Assembly: GCA_031292355.1 (NCBI GenBank)
Contig: JARLHI010000055.1
Coordinates: 186,001-250,000 of the forward strand
Direction: 5' to 3'
DNA from: Candidatus Obscuribacterales bacterium
Lineage (GTDB): Bacteria; Cyanobacteriota; Vampirovibrionia; Obscuribacterales; Obscuribacteraceae
Length of the DNA stretch: 64,000 nucleotides
Every line of letters starts with the position of its first letter. Positions within the stretch are counted from its first letter, which is position 1. A program made the position numbers and the translations under genes. Shown one piece after another: positions 9,132-18,050 of the stretch. The notes under the pieces were generated by a model. The model saw nothing but the letters and a program-made list of their open reading frames with translations. It made no database searches and was not told the DNA's origin.

Positions 9132-9169
9132 AAAAGAATGCGGTCAAGTTATCCTGACCGCATTCTTTT
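9132..9169. terminator. Bidirectional intrinsic terminator
   Basis: A perfect 15-bp stem (AAAAGAATGCGGTCA with its complement) encloses an 8-base loop. The stem ends in A and T runs, so it can serve both the plus-strand gene ending at 9095 and the minus-strand gene ending at 9209. Confidence 0.9.
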
Positions 9170-9208
9170 AGTATTACCAGGCTTAGTTAGCCTCTTTCGT
9201 ACAATCAA

Positions 9209-9430
9209 CTACTTAGCTTTTTTGATCGAAGCTACTTTATTGGTTGATTTCTTCATAGCAACTGGAGTTTTCTTCTTCAACGAAGATACTTTATTGCTTT
9301 TCAAAGTCACAGCAGGAGCTTTAGCTGGAGCTGGGGTAACTGCAGGAGCAGCAAATGCAGGCACTACGGTGGCGAGCATTAGGGCACCAGCAATGAGCAA
9401 AGAAGATGTTTTGGTGTTGATATTTTTCAT
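9209..9430 (-). CDS. Small secreted lysine-rich protein
   Basis: The 73-residue protein has a clear signal peptide (1-27: SSLLIAGALMLATVVPAFAA). The mature part is short and basic (PAPAKAPAVTLKSNKVSSLKKK, ending in SIKKAK). AAGGAG lies 8 bases before the ATG, and a strong terminator follows the gene. The opposite-strand frame over this locus (9138-9458) lacks such signals. The function is unknown. A basic, disordered periplasmic or surface peptide is the only description the sequence supports. Confidence 0.8.
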   Translation of the reverse strand: MKNINTKTSSLLIAGALMLATVVPAFAAPAVTPAPAKAPAVTLKSNKVSSLKKKTPVAMKKSTNKVASIKKAK

Positions 9431-9691
9431 GATAGAACTCCTTGAAATGACTTATTAATGACTAGATTCGACTGACTTTTTTTGAGACTTGCATCTCGCA
9501 GCCCACAATTAGATAGTACTGCTGGAACCGTGGAGTATTTGTGACAGTCAAATTACTCAAAAACTTTTCCAAAAAACTTTCATCGCCATTTGCTACACTT
9601 CAAGAATGAGGAACAGAGCCCGTTTTCAATGGCAGCAATTTCCAAGCTAACAACATGCACCAAATCCTTTGACATCCTCCTTACAATGTCG

Positions 9692-9713
9692 GTACTTTCA
9701 ATTTACTTTCACA
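9692..9713 (+). promoter_or_regulatory. Tandem 11-bp direct repeat upstream of second two-component operon
   Basis: TACTTTCAATT is followed by TACTTTCACAG, eight identical leading bases at an 11-bp period. It ends 74 bases before the regulator start at 9788. The period fits an OmpR-type dimer site. Read on the other strand, the 985 repeat contains GATTACTTTTG, which shares the TTACTTT core. The rest of the 357-base stretch from 9431 to 9787 shows no gene. Confidence 0.45.
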
Positions 9714-9787
9714 GATGGTACTAATGTTCTTTCCACAAGGAATACACTAGTAATACAAACGATACGGCAGATAAAAGCGACATCAAG

Positions 9788-10462
9788 ATGGCCAAAATAC
9801 TTGTAGTAGAAGACGAAACTGATCTAGCAATTCCCGTTAGAGATTGGCTCACGCGCGAACAACACCTGGTCGAATTAATCGACAATGGTCCGGATGCTCT
9901 CGATCAACTGCGCATCTATAAATTCGACCTGATCATTTTGGATTTGATGATTCCTGGAATCAATGGGATGGAAGTTTGTAAGCAATTCCGTCAAGACGGT
10001 GGTTCCACTCCCATTTTGATGCTGACCGCAAAAAGCGGCGTCGAAGACAAAGAAGCGGGTCTTGATGCCGGCGCTGACGACTATTTGACAAAACCATTCC
10101 ATTTAAAAGAACTATCAGCAAGAGTACGCGCGTTATTGCGCCGTCACAGCCAGGCCAACAGTCGCGAATTAAAGGTGGGCGATCTGGTGCTGGATACTGT
10201 CGCTAGAACCGTGACAAAAAACAACGAAGAAGTACATTTTGTACCGAAGGAATTTAGCTTGCTCGAGTTTCTGATGCGCCATCCTAATCAAGTATTTAGT
10301 GCCGAAGCGCTGCTCGACAGAGTCTGGGCGTCAGATACTATGGCATCGCCAGATACGATTCGTACATATATAAAACTCTTGCGGCAAAAACTCGGCGGCG
10401 ACGGAAAAGAATCATACATTCGCACCGTCCATGGTGTCGGCTATAAATTAGAGTCACCCTGA
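9788..10462 (+). CDS. OmpR/PhoB-family response regulator (two-component system copy 2)
   Basis: This 224-residue protein has the same length and domain layout as the regulator at 1075. The receiver has EDE at 8-10, D52 (LIILDLMIP) and K102 (LTKPFHLKELSARVRAL, identical to copy 1 across this stretch). The C-terminal winged helix ends VHGVGYKLESP. The stop overlaps the start of its kinase by one base, as in copy 1. The recognition regions differ, so the two regulators may have separate targets. Confidence 0.95.
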   Translation: MAKILVVEDETDLAIPVRDWLTREQHLVELIDNGPDALDQLRIYKFDLIILDLMIPGINGMEVCKQFRQDGGSTPILMLTAKSGVEDKEAGLDAGADDYLTKPFHLKELSARVRALLRRHSQANSRELKVGDLVLDTVARTVTKNNEEVHFVPKEFSLLEFLMRHPNQVFSAEALLDRVWASDTMASPDTIRTYIKLLRQKLGGDGKESYIRTVHGVGYKLESP

Positions 10463-11706
10463 TGTTTAGAAGCTTGAGATGGCGACTAACTTTATGGTTC
10501 GTCGCTCTTTCTACAGTTGTTTACGCTCTGGCAGTCGTTCTCGGCTACTTCCTTTTTAAAGGTAGCCTTATGTCTTTGCTGGACGAAGAGGTAAATTCGC
10601 TCGTCGCGGAAATAGAACCGGCAATTGTTCTCGTTGATTCAAAACCAAATTTGAATCAATGGGCAAAAGACGCAAAGAACGTTCCATTCAAATGGCTACC
10701 GACTATTCAGTTGTTCGATAGTCAGAAGCGTCTACTCGAGACACACGGCCCGCCTGGACTTGAACACTTGTACGGACCCGAAGTAAGGGAAATCGATCAA
10801 CCGGAACCGCAGCACGATGTGCGCTTATTCTCTACGCCAATACGCGAAAACAAGAAATTGGCTGGCTTTCTACAAATACAATTATCAATGCGGTCGCTCG
10901 ATCACGCAGCCAGCCAATATATGTACACAATGGGCATGCTGACGCCGTTTTTAATTGTCGCATCCGGTTTTGCAGGTTATTTCTTTTCTGGCATGGCCGC
11001 CAAACCTCTTGAAGAGAGCTTCGATTTGCTACGCCGTTTCATGAACGACGCAGGGCACGAATTGAGCACGCCAATCAGTATCATTCAGGCGAATGCAGAA
11101 GCCATGGAATTGGACTTGCCCGAGCTCGATCAGTCATCGCCCATCACTAACAAGCTTGCGATCATCAATCGCTCCACAGAGCGCATGGGTCGCCTGGTAA
11201 GCGATTTAATGCTTCTTGCGAAAATGGAAAGCCCACAAATAAAATCAAGACAGACCCACATTCAACTCGATGTTGTCGCCAAAAGTGTGCTGGAAGAATT
11301 TGATGAATTATTCAAGAACAAGGGTATCAATCTGGTTCATGACGATCTATCACCCATTCAATTAACTGGTGATAGCGACGCTATCAAAAGACTGCTCACT
11401 AATCTGCTGCAAAATGCCATGCGTTATACCGACAAGGGTGGCTCTGTCACTGTTAAAGTAGAACCGTCGGGACGATTCGCAAAACTCTCAGTAGCAGACA
11501 CAGGAATTGGTATTCCACCGGAAAGCGTACCTAAAATCTTCGACCGCTTTTACCGCGTCGATAAATCTAGATCAAGGGCAGCAGGCGGAGTTGGTCTTGG
11601 ACTCTCGATTGTTCGCGCGATCGTAGACGCTCATAAAGGAAAAATCGAAGTATCAAGCGAAGTGGATAAAGGCACCACTTTCGCTATTTTTCTTTCACGA
11701 CACTGA
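10462..11706 (+). CDS. Sensor histidine kinase (two-component system copy 2)
   Basis: This 414-residue kinase is paralogous to the one at 1749. It has transmembrane segments at about 13-35 and 155-180 and a periplasmic sensor region between them. HisKA is AGHELSTPISII with H199. HATPase motifs are LLQNAMRYT, DTGIGIPPES and GVGLGLSIVRAIVDAHKG. The sensor parts differ more than the catalytic parts between the copies, which suggests different signals. It overlaps the convergent large gene by 12 bases. Confidence 0.95.
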   Translation: MFRSLRWRLTLWFVALSTVVYALAVVLGYFLFKGSLMSLLDEEVNSLVAEIEPAIVLVDSKPNLNQWAKDAKNVPFKWLPTIQLFDSQKRLLETHGPPGLEHLYGPEVREIDQPEPQHDVRLFSTPIRENKKLAGFLQIQLSMRSLDHAASQYMYTMGMLTPFLIVASGFAGYFFSGMAAKPLEESFDLLRRFMNDAGHELSTPISIIQANAEAMELDLPELDQSSPITNKLAIINRSTERMGRLVSDLMLLAKMESPQIKSRQTHIQLDVVAKSVLEEFDELFKNKGINLVHDDLSPIQLTGDSDAIKRLLTNLLQNAMRYTDKGGSVTVKVEPSGRFAKLSVADTGIGIPPESVPKIFDRFYRVDKSRSRAAGGVGLGLSIVRAIVDAHKGKIEVSSEVDKGTTFAIFLSRH

Positions 11707-14700
11707 ATCATCATCTCGCGGCGGTGGTGGCGGGCGTTTAGCCAAGATTGCTTTCGCTTGAGCGTACATGAATTCAGCTTCTTCTTCTCTTTGCAGTTTA
11801 CGCAATAACTTGGCATAGTCACGCAAGTTATCGGCAATATCTGGATGCTCAGAGCCCAGTTTTTGTTGACGCAACTTCAAGGCACGCCCCAGAAGTGGCT
11901 CACAATCCGCGAATTTGCCTTGTTGAAAGAGAATTCCGGCAAGTGTATTGAGGCTATCGGCTAGCTTCAAGAGGTCGAGAGGTTCTGCATGCTCAATTAG
12001 CATCACCACTCGTCTAACATACGGTTCGGCTTGCTGGAATAATCCCTGCACACACATAACGCCTGCAAGATTGGTCAGATCGGCACCAAGAGACTGGTGC
12101 GTTGCACCGAACTGCTGTTCTTTAGCGGCAAGAACACGTTCGTACAACTTTTGCGCTTCGGCAAAATTACCCTGCTCGTAATAACTTTCAGCCAGACGAT
12201 TGGCACTATCGTCAAACGCCTGATGTGCAGGATCAGCTGCTGGAACTGGTTGCTCCTGGGCTGGTTGGACCGCTGCAGTCAAAGGAGGCGGCACAACTGG
12301 AGCGACTGTTGCAGAAACTGGTGACTGTTGTGGTGGCGCTTGTGGGACAATTGGAGCAGGCGTTGGCACCGGAACTGCTGCAGGGGTGGGAACTGGTGCC
12401 TGCGCGGCGGCTGCGATAGCCGCTGGGGCTGGGGTAGCCGCTGGAATTGAGCCTTCAACTAAAGGTTTGGGTTCAGCAGGCGCAACCGATTCAACAGGCT
12501 TGCTAGTGCCTGGAACTGGAGCTGGCGTCGGCTCTTCCACAACATCTATACGAGCAGGTACAGATTCAGCAGCCTTAGCTGGAGCAACCAGCGCCGAATC
12601 TTCCTTTTCTTCAACAGGCGCAAGCGCTCTTGCAGCAGACTGGCTAGCTTCCTTTACTGCTTCAGGCTCAACCTTGGCTATCGGCTCAGACTTTGTTGAA
12701 TCAACAGGAGCTGGTGGCGGAGTGACAGGAACAGGTGTAAGAGCTTGTAATGCCGAACTTGATGTTGTTTGAGCAGCCGTAGAAGCAGCAGGTGCCATAC
12801 CTGCAAGAAGTCCACTCAAACCGCCAGCAGGCGCAGCAGACGGAGTTGGCACTATCGGTATATTAGTCGTACTGGAAGAAACACCAGACGACGACGAACT
12901 AGTACTGGCGCTGCTTCCTTTAGAAAGCATCGCATGCAAGGAATTCGGCGAAGGAAGTGAAGACGCAGCAGGTTTGGCAGGGGTGCTGTCTGAACCTAAA
13001 AGGGCTTGAATTGCACTGGGTCGGCTTTCGCTTGAAGCTGCAGCCGTAGCGGCCACTTCGGCATTCTCAGAAGTAGATGTATTGGCTTTAAATAGGTCTC
13101 CAAGCGCCTTTGGTGCCTGGAGGTTGCTAGCTTCAGCAGCCACACTGGTGCTCGTACTTGCCACAGCAGCAAGCGGCGACGGAGCATTCACTGCTGCAGG
13201 CTGAATGACCGGCGTATGACCATTGCCACCAGATTTGGAGTCATCACCAGAAGCGTCCGGCTTGAATAAATCTTTCAACGAGCCTGAGCCTTTGCTTGCT
13301 CCTGTGTCAGCAGTAATTCTTTCAGCTCTGAGCGCTTCATCTTTTTGCACTTCTTTTTCGAACTTGGATTTTGCTTCGTCCATTGTGTGCTCGGACTCGG
13401 CAGCCATCTTATCTTCAAGTGCCTTCGCCTGCCCCATAAGCTCGGCTAATGATGGGGGCTCAACCGGCAAAGCAAGTTCGGTTTCTTTGACGATGTCTTC
13501 AGAATCAAGCGAGAATTCTTCGCGGAAAGCTTCGTTCTCGGCAGCGTCATCTTCTCCAGGCACAATAGCCACATGCTCTTCAGATGGCACCGATGCCGAC
13601 GAGGCAATCTCTTCGTCATTCGAAAATTCTTCGTCGATAGAATCTGCAAGAGGTTCTTTTTCTTCGGAATGATCAACTTCGAATACTTCTGAGAAATCTG
13701 CGTCATCATCGGTATTAACTACCTGTGACTCCTCATAGTTTTCTGCGGGATCAACCAGTTCTTGCGCTTCTTGCATTTCTACACTTTCAGCGTAAGGCTG
13801 GTTTTCAGGCTCGATGGATTCTTCGCCTTGGCCTTCAGAGTCATCAGTAACCAAATTGCCTGTTCTTACTTTGAAATTTTCACTGTCGTCTGCAGCGTAC
13901 TCTTCCGATGCGCTCTCAGATGGGGCCTCAGCTACTGAGTCGTCTGGCAGCCATGCTGAATCCTCGTTAGCCGCTTCCTGTTCTGCCATTGCAGCAGTAT
14001 AACCATTATCTTCTTCCGGCTCAGAGTCCAGGTGAGATAGCGGCGCCTTGCGCACCTCTTCTGGAGCGGCCAGCGAACCATCGGGATGCATCATGGCCTG
14101 CAGTTTGATATGAGTGACTGCAACCGAGTTTTGAGCTTGCATTTGGATTGATTGAGTGGCACTCCAACCCAATTCCTGCAAGGCTTCACCGAAAGTGATA
14201 TTGCGTTCAGCTGATTCATTTAAACAATAATCGAGCGCGATAATTGCATCGTCCTGGCTGAGAAAATTATTGGACATCATTGAATAGCATTGCAAAACAG
14301 CCTGCATTGCTGGATTAGAGATGTGCTCAGTCAAAACAAGTAACTTGGCTAAAATTTGCGGACTAGCAATTGCGCGATTAAATGATTCATCAATCTGCTC
14401 ATCGGTAATAACGCGAGACAACACTAACATTCTATCGAAAGTCAATGTCTCGTAAACCGGTTCCTGTGGAGCAATGAATTCGGCAATCGCTTCGTCTAAA
14501 GGAATTCCATTAGCGCTAATTTTTGCGAGAACTTGCCCTGCCTCTGTCGGCTGCAAATCACCAGAATCTACTTTCTTTTGCAGTTCCAGTGCGTACTCCA
14601 GCATCTCGTTAGTGAGGAAACCTTGATTAACCATCACTTCGCCAATTGGCTGTTCGTTTACGAGACCGAGTTCCAACGCGTTCATTACATCAGTTTCGTT

Positions 14701-15432
14701 AAGCAGACCAGCCAGCACCATCAACTCGCCGAGACGAATGCCTCTTTTACGCGGCGGATTCGAAAGCACCGTCTGTAACGTAAGAGTCTGCCGTTGCGCT
14801 TCTTCCGGGTCCATGTCGCCGATCTGCCCACGCAAAGCTTCTACAGCTTCCTCGCGACTGAGCATGCCATCGCGCAAACGCACTTGTATTTCAAGCGCCG
14901 TATTTAAAACAGTTTCGGACAATGCTCCGTTAAGAACGAGTATGCGTCCAAGCGGCAATCCCGTTGCGAGACTTCTTTGCATGGATTTGCCAAATTGCTC
15001 ACGATCAATCAAATTAGCTTCAAGCAAAAGCTCGCCCAGCTTATTTGAGACAGCACCAGAAGTCTTTGCGCCATCCTGGTCTCTAAAAACATCAACAAAA
15101 TTCATGCCTGTTTTACAGGCAATTTTCAAACAGCGCGTCGCCATGTTTTGATCCATCGCTCGGTCGCGCAACATTGACTGCGCATCGACAGCCGCCTGCA
15201 AATCACGAGGACTGATATGACCAGCCATAATTAGCATTTGCCCAAGCTGAAGATGCTTGTTGCCAGCGAGCTTGACCGCCTCGTCTAGTTGAACCGCGCT
15301 GATTACGCCAGCCTTCACCATCAGGTCGCCGATCAGTATGTCGCCGGGATACCTACCAGTTGAAGAAGTCGAGGACATCGTCGTGGACATTGGGTTCTGC
15401 GGCTTCTGTTTTTTTAAAAAATCAAATGGCAC
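11695..15432 (-). CDS. Large MshEN-repeat / disordered linker / TPR protein
   Basis: This 1245-residue protein has four tandem repeats in its N-terminal 400 residues that resemble the MshEN/GspE N-terminal domain. Examples are IGDLMVKAGVISAVQLDEA, LGELLLEANLIDREQF, RLGELMVLAGLLNETDVMNA and a weaker fourth. A long acidic then Pro/Ala/Ser-rich disordered region (about 450-1080) follows, and kinesin-light-chain-type TPRs (about 1090-1225, including AQKLYERVLAAKEQQFG). No secretion ATPase domain is present. MshEN domains in other proteins bind cyclic di-GMP or pilus components, so an adaptor role is inferred. It is probably cytoplasmic. Confidence 0.75.
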   Translation of the reverse strand: MPFDFLKKQKPQNPMSTTMSSTSSTGRYPGDILIGDLMVKAGVISAVQLDEAVKLAGNKHLQLGQMLIMAGHISPRDLQAAVDAQSMLRDRAMDQNMATRCLKIACKTGMNFVDVFRDQDGAKTSGAVSNKLGELLLEANLIDREQFGKSMQRSLATGLPLGRILVLNGALSETVLNTALEIQVRLRDGMLSREEAVEALRGQIGDMDPEEAQRQTLTLQTVLSNPPRKRGIRLGELMVLAGLLNETDVMNALELGLVNEQPIGEVMVNQGFLTNEMLEYALELQKKVDSGDLQPTEAGQVLAKISANGIPLDEAIAEFIAPQEPVYETLTFDRMLVLSRVITDEQIDESFNRAIASPQILAKLLVLTEHISNPAMQAVLQCYSMMSNNFLSQDDAIIALDYCLNESAERNITFGEALQELGWSATQSIQMQAQNSVAVTHIKLQAMMHPDGSLAAPEEVRKAPLSHLDSEPEEDNGYTAAMAEQEAANEDSAWLPDDSVAEAPSESASEEYAADDSENFKVRTGNLVTDDSEGQGEESIEPENQPYAESVEMQEAQELVDPAENYEESQVVNTDDDADFSEVFEVDHSEEKEPLADSIDEEFSNDEEIASSASVPSEEHVAIVPGEDDAAENEAFREEFSLDSEDIVKETELALPVEPPSLAELMGQAKALEDKMAAESEHTMDEAKSKFEKEVQKDEALRAERITADTGASKGSGSLKDLFKPDASGDDSKSGGNGHTPVIQPAAVNAPSPLAAVASTSTSVAAEASNLQAPKALGDLFKANTSTSENAEVAATAAASSESRPSAIQALLGSDSTPAKPAASSLPSPNSLHAMLSKGSSASTSSSSSGVSSSTTNIPIVPTPSAAPAGGLSGLLAGMAPAASTAAQTTSSSALQALTPVPVTPPPAPVDSTKSEPIAKVEPEAVKEASQSAARALAPVEEKEDSALVAPAKAAESVPARIDVVEEPTPAPVPGTSKPVESVAPAEPKPLVEGSIPAATPAPAAIAAAAQAPVPTPAAVPVPTPAPIVPQAPPQQSPVSATVAPVVPPPLTAAVQPAQEQPVPAADPAHQAFDDSANRLAESYYEQGNFAEAQKLYERVLAAKEQQFGATHQSLGADLTNLAGVMCVQGLFQQAEPYVRRVVMLIEHAEPLDLLKLADSLNTLAGILFQQGKFADCEPLLGRALKLRQQKLGSEHPDIADNLRDYAKLLRKLQREEEAEFMYAQAKAILAKRPPPPPRDDDSVS

Positions 15433-15707
15433 TGTTGAGTCTTTTTCCTTTCAGCATCATGCTTGTGAAAATCTTGCCCGTGTTCGGGACTTGAATATCT
15501 GCAAAGGCACTTCTGTGATTACGTACAAGCAGGCAAATTTGAGGCAAAAACGTGATACCGATAGATTTCACAAGTTGCGCTCACTACTATTATTACCCTG
15601 TCCGCATATATGTGAAGCACACAGCCAAGTAAATCTTTGGAAATAACTCAAATTCCTCTTGACAGCCGCCCAATTCGCTCGAGCTCTTAACAGAACGATA
15701 AGACCAT

Positions 15708-16745
15708 TCATGGTTTTCGAATCCTGGTTTCATTGGAAAAGCTCTGTGTGATCAATGTTGGATTACCCGATTTATCAAAGACTTTCACGGAACTGTCGGT
15801 TCGCAGCTTGCCAGGACCAAGTAAAGTGTAAACATTAAACTCCTCGTCCTGATATGCCGTTATCAGCCGCTTGTCGAACTTTCCGATTTGAACATGCCAG
15901 GCTTTGGCCTGAACAAGAGCGCGTTTACTATCCAGTATCTTTAACCGATAATCAAAAACATGCTCGATATCGATTGTGGCGCCGCGATCGACTCGCCCAG
16001 CCGGGGCGTGAGCATCAAACAGTTGATAGATGTGTCCATTTTTGTCGCGATAGGTACCAAATGCATCCGTCACAACGGCTGTCGAGGTACCTGATGTTTT
16101 TTCCGATTTATTGCTGGGCAAACTAATGCGCTTCGTTTCGGTCATTTGTGTGCGCTGCCAGACACCGGCAAGCCAGTCTGGCACTTCGAACTTTTGCGCC
16201 TCGCTTTTTTGCACAGTTTCTACTTTTGGCTTTTGCAGCGGTGTCTTTGCCTCTTCACGATGAATCACGGCGACGCCTTTGATAGGAGTTGAGGCCGACT
16301 TTTTCCCTTTCTGCGCAGACAGATTCAAAAGTTTTTGATATGCAGTGGCGCGATCAACATGTTCTAAATTCCCGAGCTCTTTACGTAATGCCTGAGCGGG
16401 ATCCTTTACCGTGGGCTTCAACGATGGCGGTGCCACGATTTTTTGAGTTGGCTGAGGTAATTGAAGTCCTTGAGGAGCTTTGACTGGGGGTGTTTTCGGG
16501 CTAATTTGTTTATCAAGATCGTCCATTTTCAAGGGAGGAAGAAATGCGCTGTGGCTGATACCGGCTTGCAGCAAAACACCGGGCTTATCAGTAGATCCAG
16601 CATCGTCAGTGGCAAAAGAGAGCGGCGCACAAATCACGAGGGAAGTGGCAACAAACGCAAAGCTAAGAATCCATCTAAAAGAACTACTTTTTAAAGGCAC
16701 CACATTCGGTGCACACACAGAACCAAATTTATCGAAATCGAACAT
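15708..16745 (-). CDS. Hypothetical secreted or membrane-anchored protein
   Basis: This is a 345-residue protein with a hydrophobic segment at about 24-45 (WILSFAFVATSLVICAPLSFA) preceded by basic residues, which is a signal peptide or anchor. The middle is Pro/Lys-rich. The C-terminal half (about 190-345) looks like a beta-rich globular domain (PDWLAGVWQRTQMTETKRI, then FDYRLKILDSKRALVQAKAWHV). No family is recognised. Its ATG shares one base with the stop of rpiA, so it is translationally coupled to it. The 275 bases before the neighbouring large gene's start hold no visible gene. Confidence 0.7.
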   Translation of the reverse strand: MFDFDKFGSVCAPNVVPLKSSSFRWILSFAFVATSLVICAPLSFATDDAGSTDKPGVLLQAGISHSAFLPPLKMDDLDKQISPKTPPVKAPQGLQLPQPTQKIVAPPSLKPTVKDPAQALRKELGNLEHVDRATAYQKLLNLSAQKGKKSASTPIKGVAVIHREEAKTPLQKPKVETVQKSEAQKFEVPDWLAGVWQRTQMTETKRISLPSNKSEKTSGTSTAVVTDAFGTYRDKNGHIYQLFDAHAPAGRVDRGATIDIEHVFDYRLKILDSKRALVQAKAWHVQIGKFDKRLITAYQDEEFNVYTLLGPGKLRTDSSVKVFDKSGNPTLITQSFSNETRIRKP

Positions 16746-17428
16746 TAAAGAAGCCTTGCTCCTGACGCCGAACCAATAATGACGATTGGATCAAGTCCCA
16801 GGAACAATCCACAGTCCACGACACCAACGATATTTTTGATTGAAGATTCCATGGATTTGGGATCAGCTATGTCCGAAAAGAAGCAATCAGCGATGTAATT
16901 GCCGCCATCAGTGACATAAAAACCATCAGCATTTTCTGCTTTACGCATTTTGATATCCCCAGTCAATTTTTTAAGATGGGCGACGGTCGCGCTCCAACCG
17001 AATTGCACCACTTCAACCGGTACAGGCACTTTATTGCCAAGCTTCTGTACAACTTTGCTGTCGTCGATGACGATTAAATAACGAGAGCTAGCAAAGGCAA
17101 CAATTTTCTCTCGAACCAGGGCACCGCCTAGACCTTTGATAATTGCCAGCGTTTGTACTTGAACCTGATCGGCACCATCTATAGTGACATCGAGATGGGG
17201 CGTTTCTTCAAATGTTGTGAGCGGAATACTTAGATCGAGAGCTTGTCTATGACTTCTTTCGGAAGTGGGAATGCCGACGATTTTGAGACCCTCAGCCACT
17301 CTTTGGCCGATGATATCGATGGCAATCTTGGCCGTTGAACCGGTACCCAGCCCAACCTTCATGCCATTTTCGATGTACGAAACAGCCTTTATTGCAGCAA
17401 ATGTTTTTGCCTCTTGATTTACATCCAT
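16745..17428 (-). CDS. rpiA: Ribose-5-phosphate isomerase A
   Basis: The enzyme interconverts ribose 5-phosphate and ribulose 5-phosphate in the pentose phosphate pathway. The 227-residue protein shows GLGTGSTAK (phosphate loop), GIPTSERS, VTIDGADQV with the catalytic acid, and KGLGGALVREKIVA. The length is normal for RpiA. The start at the ATG 17428 gives MDVNQEAKTFAAIKAV, as expected. It is followed without a gap by the secreted protein gene. Confidence 0.95.
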   Translation of the reverse strand: MDVNQEAKTFAAIKAVSYIENGMKVGLGTGSTAKIAIDIIGQRVAEGLKIVGIPTSERSHRQALDLSIPLTTFEETPHLDVTIDGADQVQVQTLAIIKGLGGALVREKIVAFASSRYLIVIDDSKVVQKLGNKVPVPVEVVQFGWSATVAHLKKLTGDIKMRKAENADGFYVTDGGNYIADCFFSDIADPKSMESSIKNIVGVVDCGLFLGLDPIVIIGSASGARLL

Positions 17429-17555
17429 GAACTGCTTTCTGCCTCAAACGCCAAGCTTCCAAGAGGTTCACAACAACCCCGGCCCGATGATTATTTCAGA
17501 AAGATGAGCACTGCGACGACTTAAATCAAGAATTTAAAGACAATTGCGCAAACAA

Positions 17556-17990
17556 TTACGGATGGCTGCTGGGCCATTGATAGCTTTGCACATAGCGTCC
17601 GTATTCTGAAGGAGTGATGTGAGCGGAGCCGCTAAAAACCTGCCCGTTCACAGGTCCAGGCTGCTGGTAGTAGTTTTGCTGATTGGCATAGTTATTGTTG
17701 TAGTTGCCATAACCGCCACGACCGCCACCGCCATATCCGCGACCGCCATGATATGAGGAAACACGAGGTTTGGGGCTGGGCGCACCGGGAGCACCGGATT
17801 GTGCGTAAAAGCCTGAGCGACTTCCAGAGTTCGATTCGCCACCCGAAAACGAGCGTACCACACTGGAATGACCACCACCGCCGCTATGACCACCGCCGCC
17901 GCGAGCGTTTGCTTCAGGCAGGCTGGTAAGCGTCAAAGCCAGGCTGACCAATACAGCCGCTTGCCAAATTTTGACTTTGAGCCTGCTCAT
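17556..17990 (-). CDS. Secreted Gly/Tyr/Asn-rich low-complexity protein
   Basis: The 144-residue protein has a signal peptide (about 1-29, VLVSLALTLTSLPEANA). The mature chain is dominated by Gly, Ser, Tyr and Asn (GGGGHSGGGGHSS, GGRGYGGGGRGGYGNYNNN). The C-terminal 30 residues (ITPSEYGRYVQSYQWPSSHP) are less biased and may be a short folded or binding motif. No family is recognised. A surface or cell-wall role is plausible from composition only. Confidence 0.7.
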   Translation of the reverse strand: MSRLKVKIWQAAVLVSLALTLTSLPEANARGGGGHSGGGGHSSVVRSFSGGESNSGSRSGFYAQSGAPGAPSPKPRVSSYHGGRGYGGGGRGGYGNYNNNYANQQNYYQQPGPVNGQVFSGSAHITPSEYGRYVQSYQWPSSHP

Positions 17991-18050
17991 TTCACTTCCT
18001 CATACGCTACGACTAAAACGGCGCAATTCAATCACACTGTCATAGTACGA

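Noticed and set aside
9138..9458. Plus-strand ORF of 106 residues
   Set aside because: It overlaps the minus-strand secreted protein gene, which has a signal peptide and AAGGAG ribosome site, and begins inside the terminator stem.
12225..14002. Several plus-strand ORFs within the large MshEN/TPR gene
   Set aside because: Antisense frames of the low-complexity linker with no ribosome sites.
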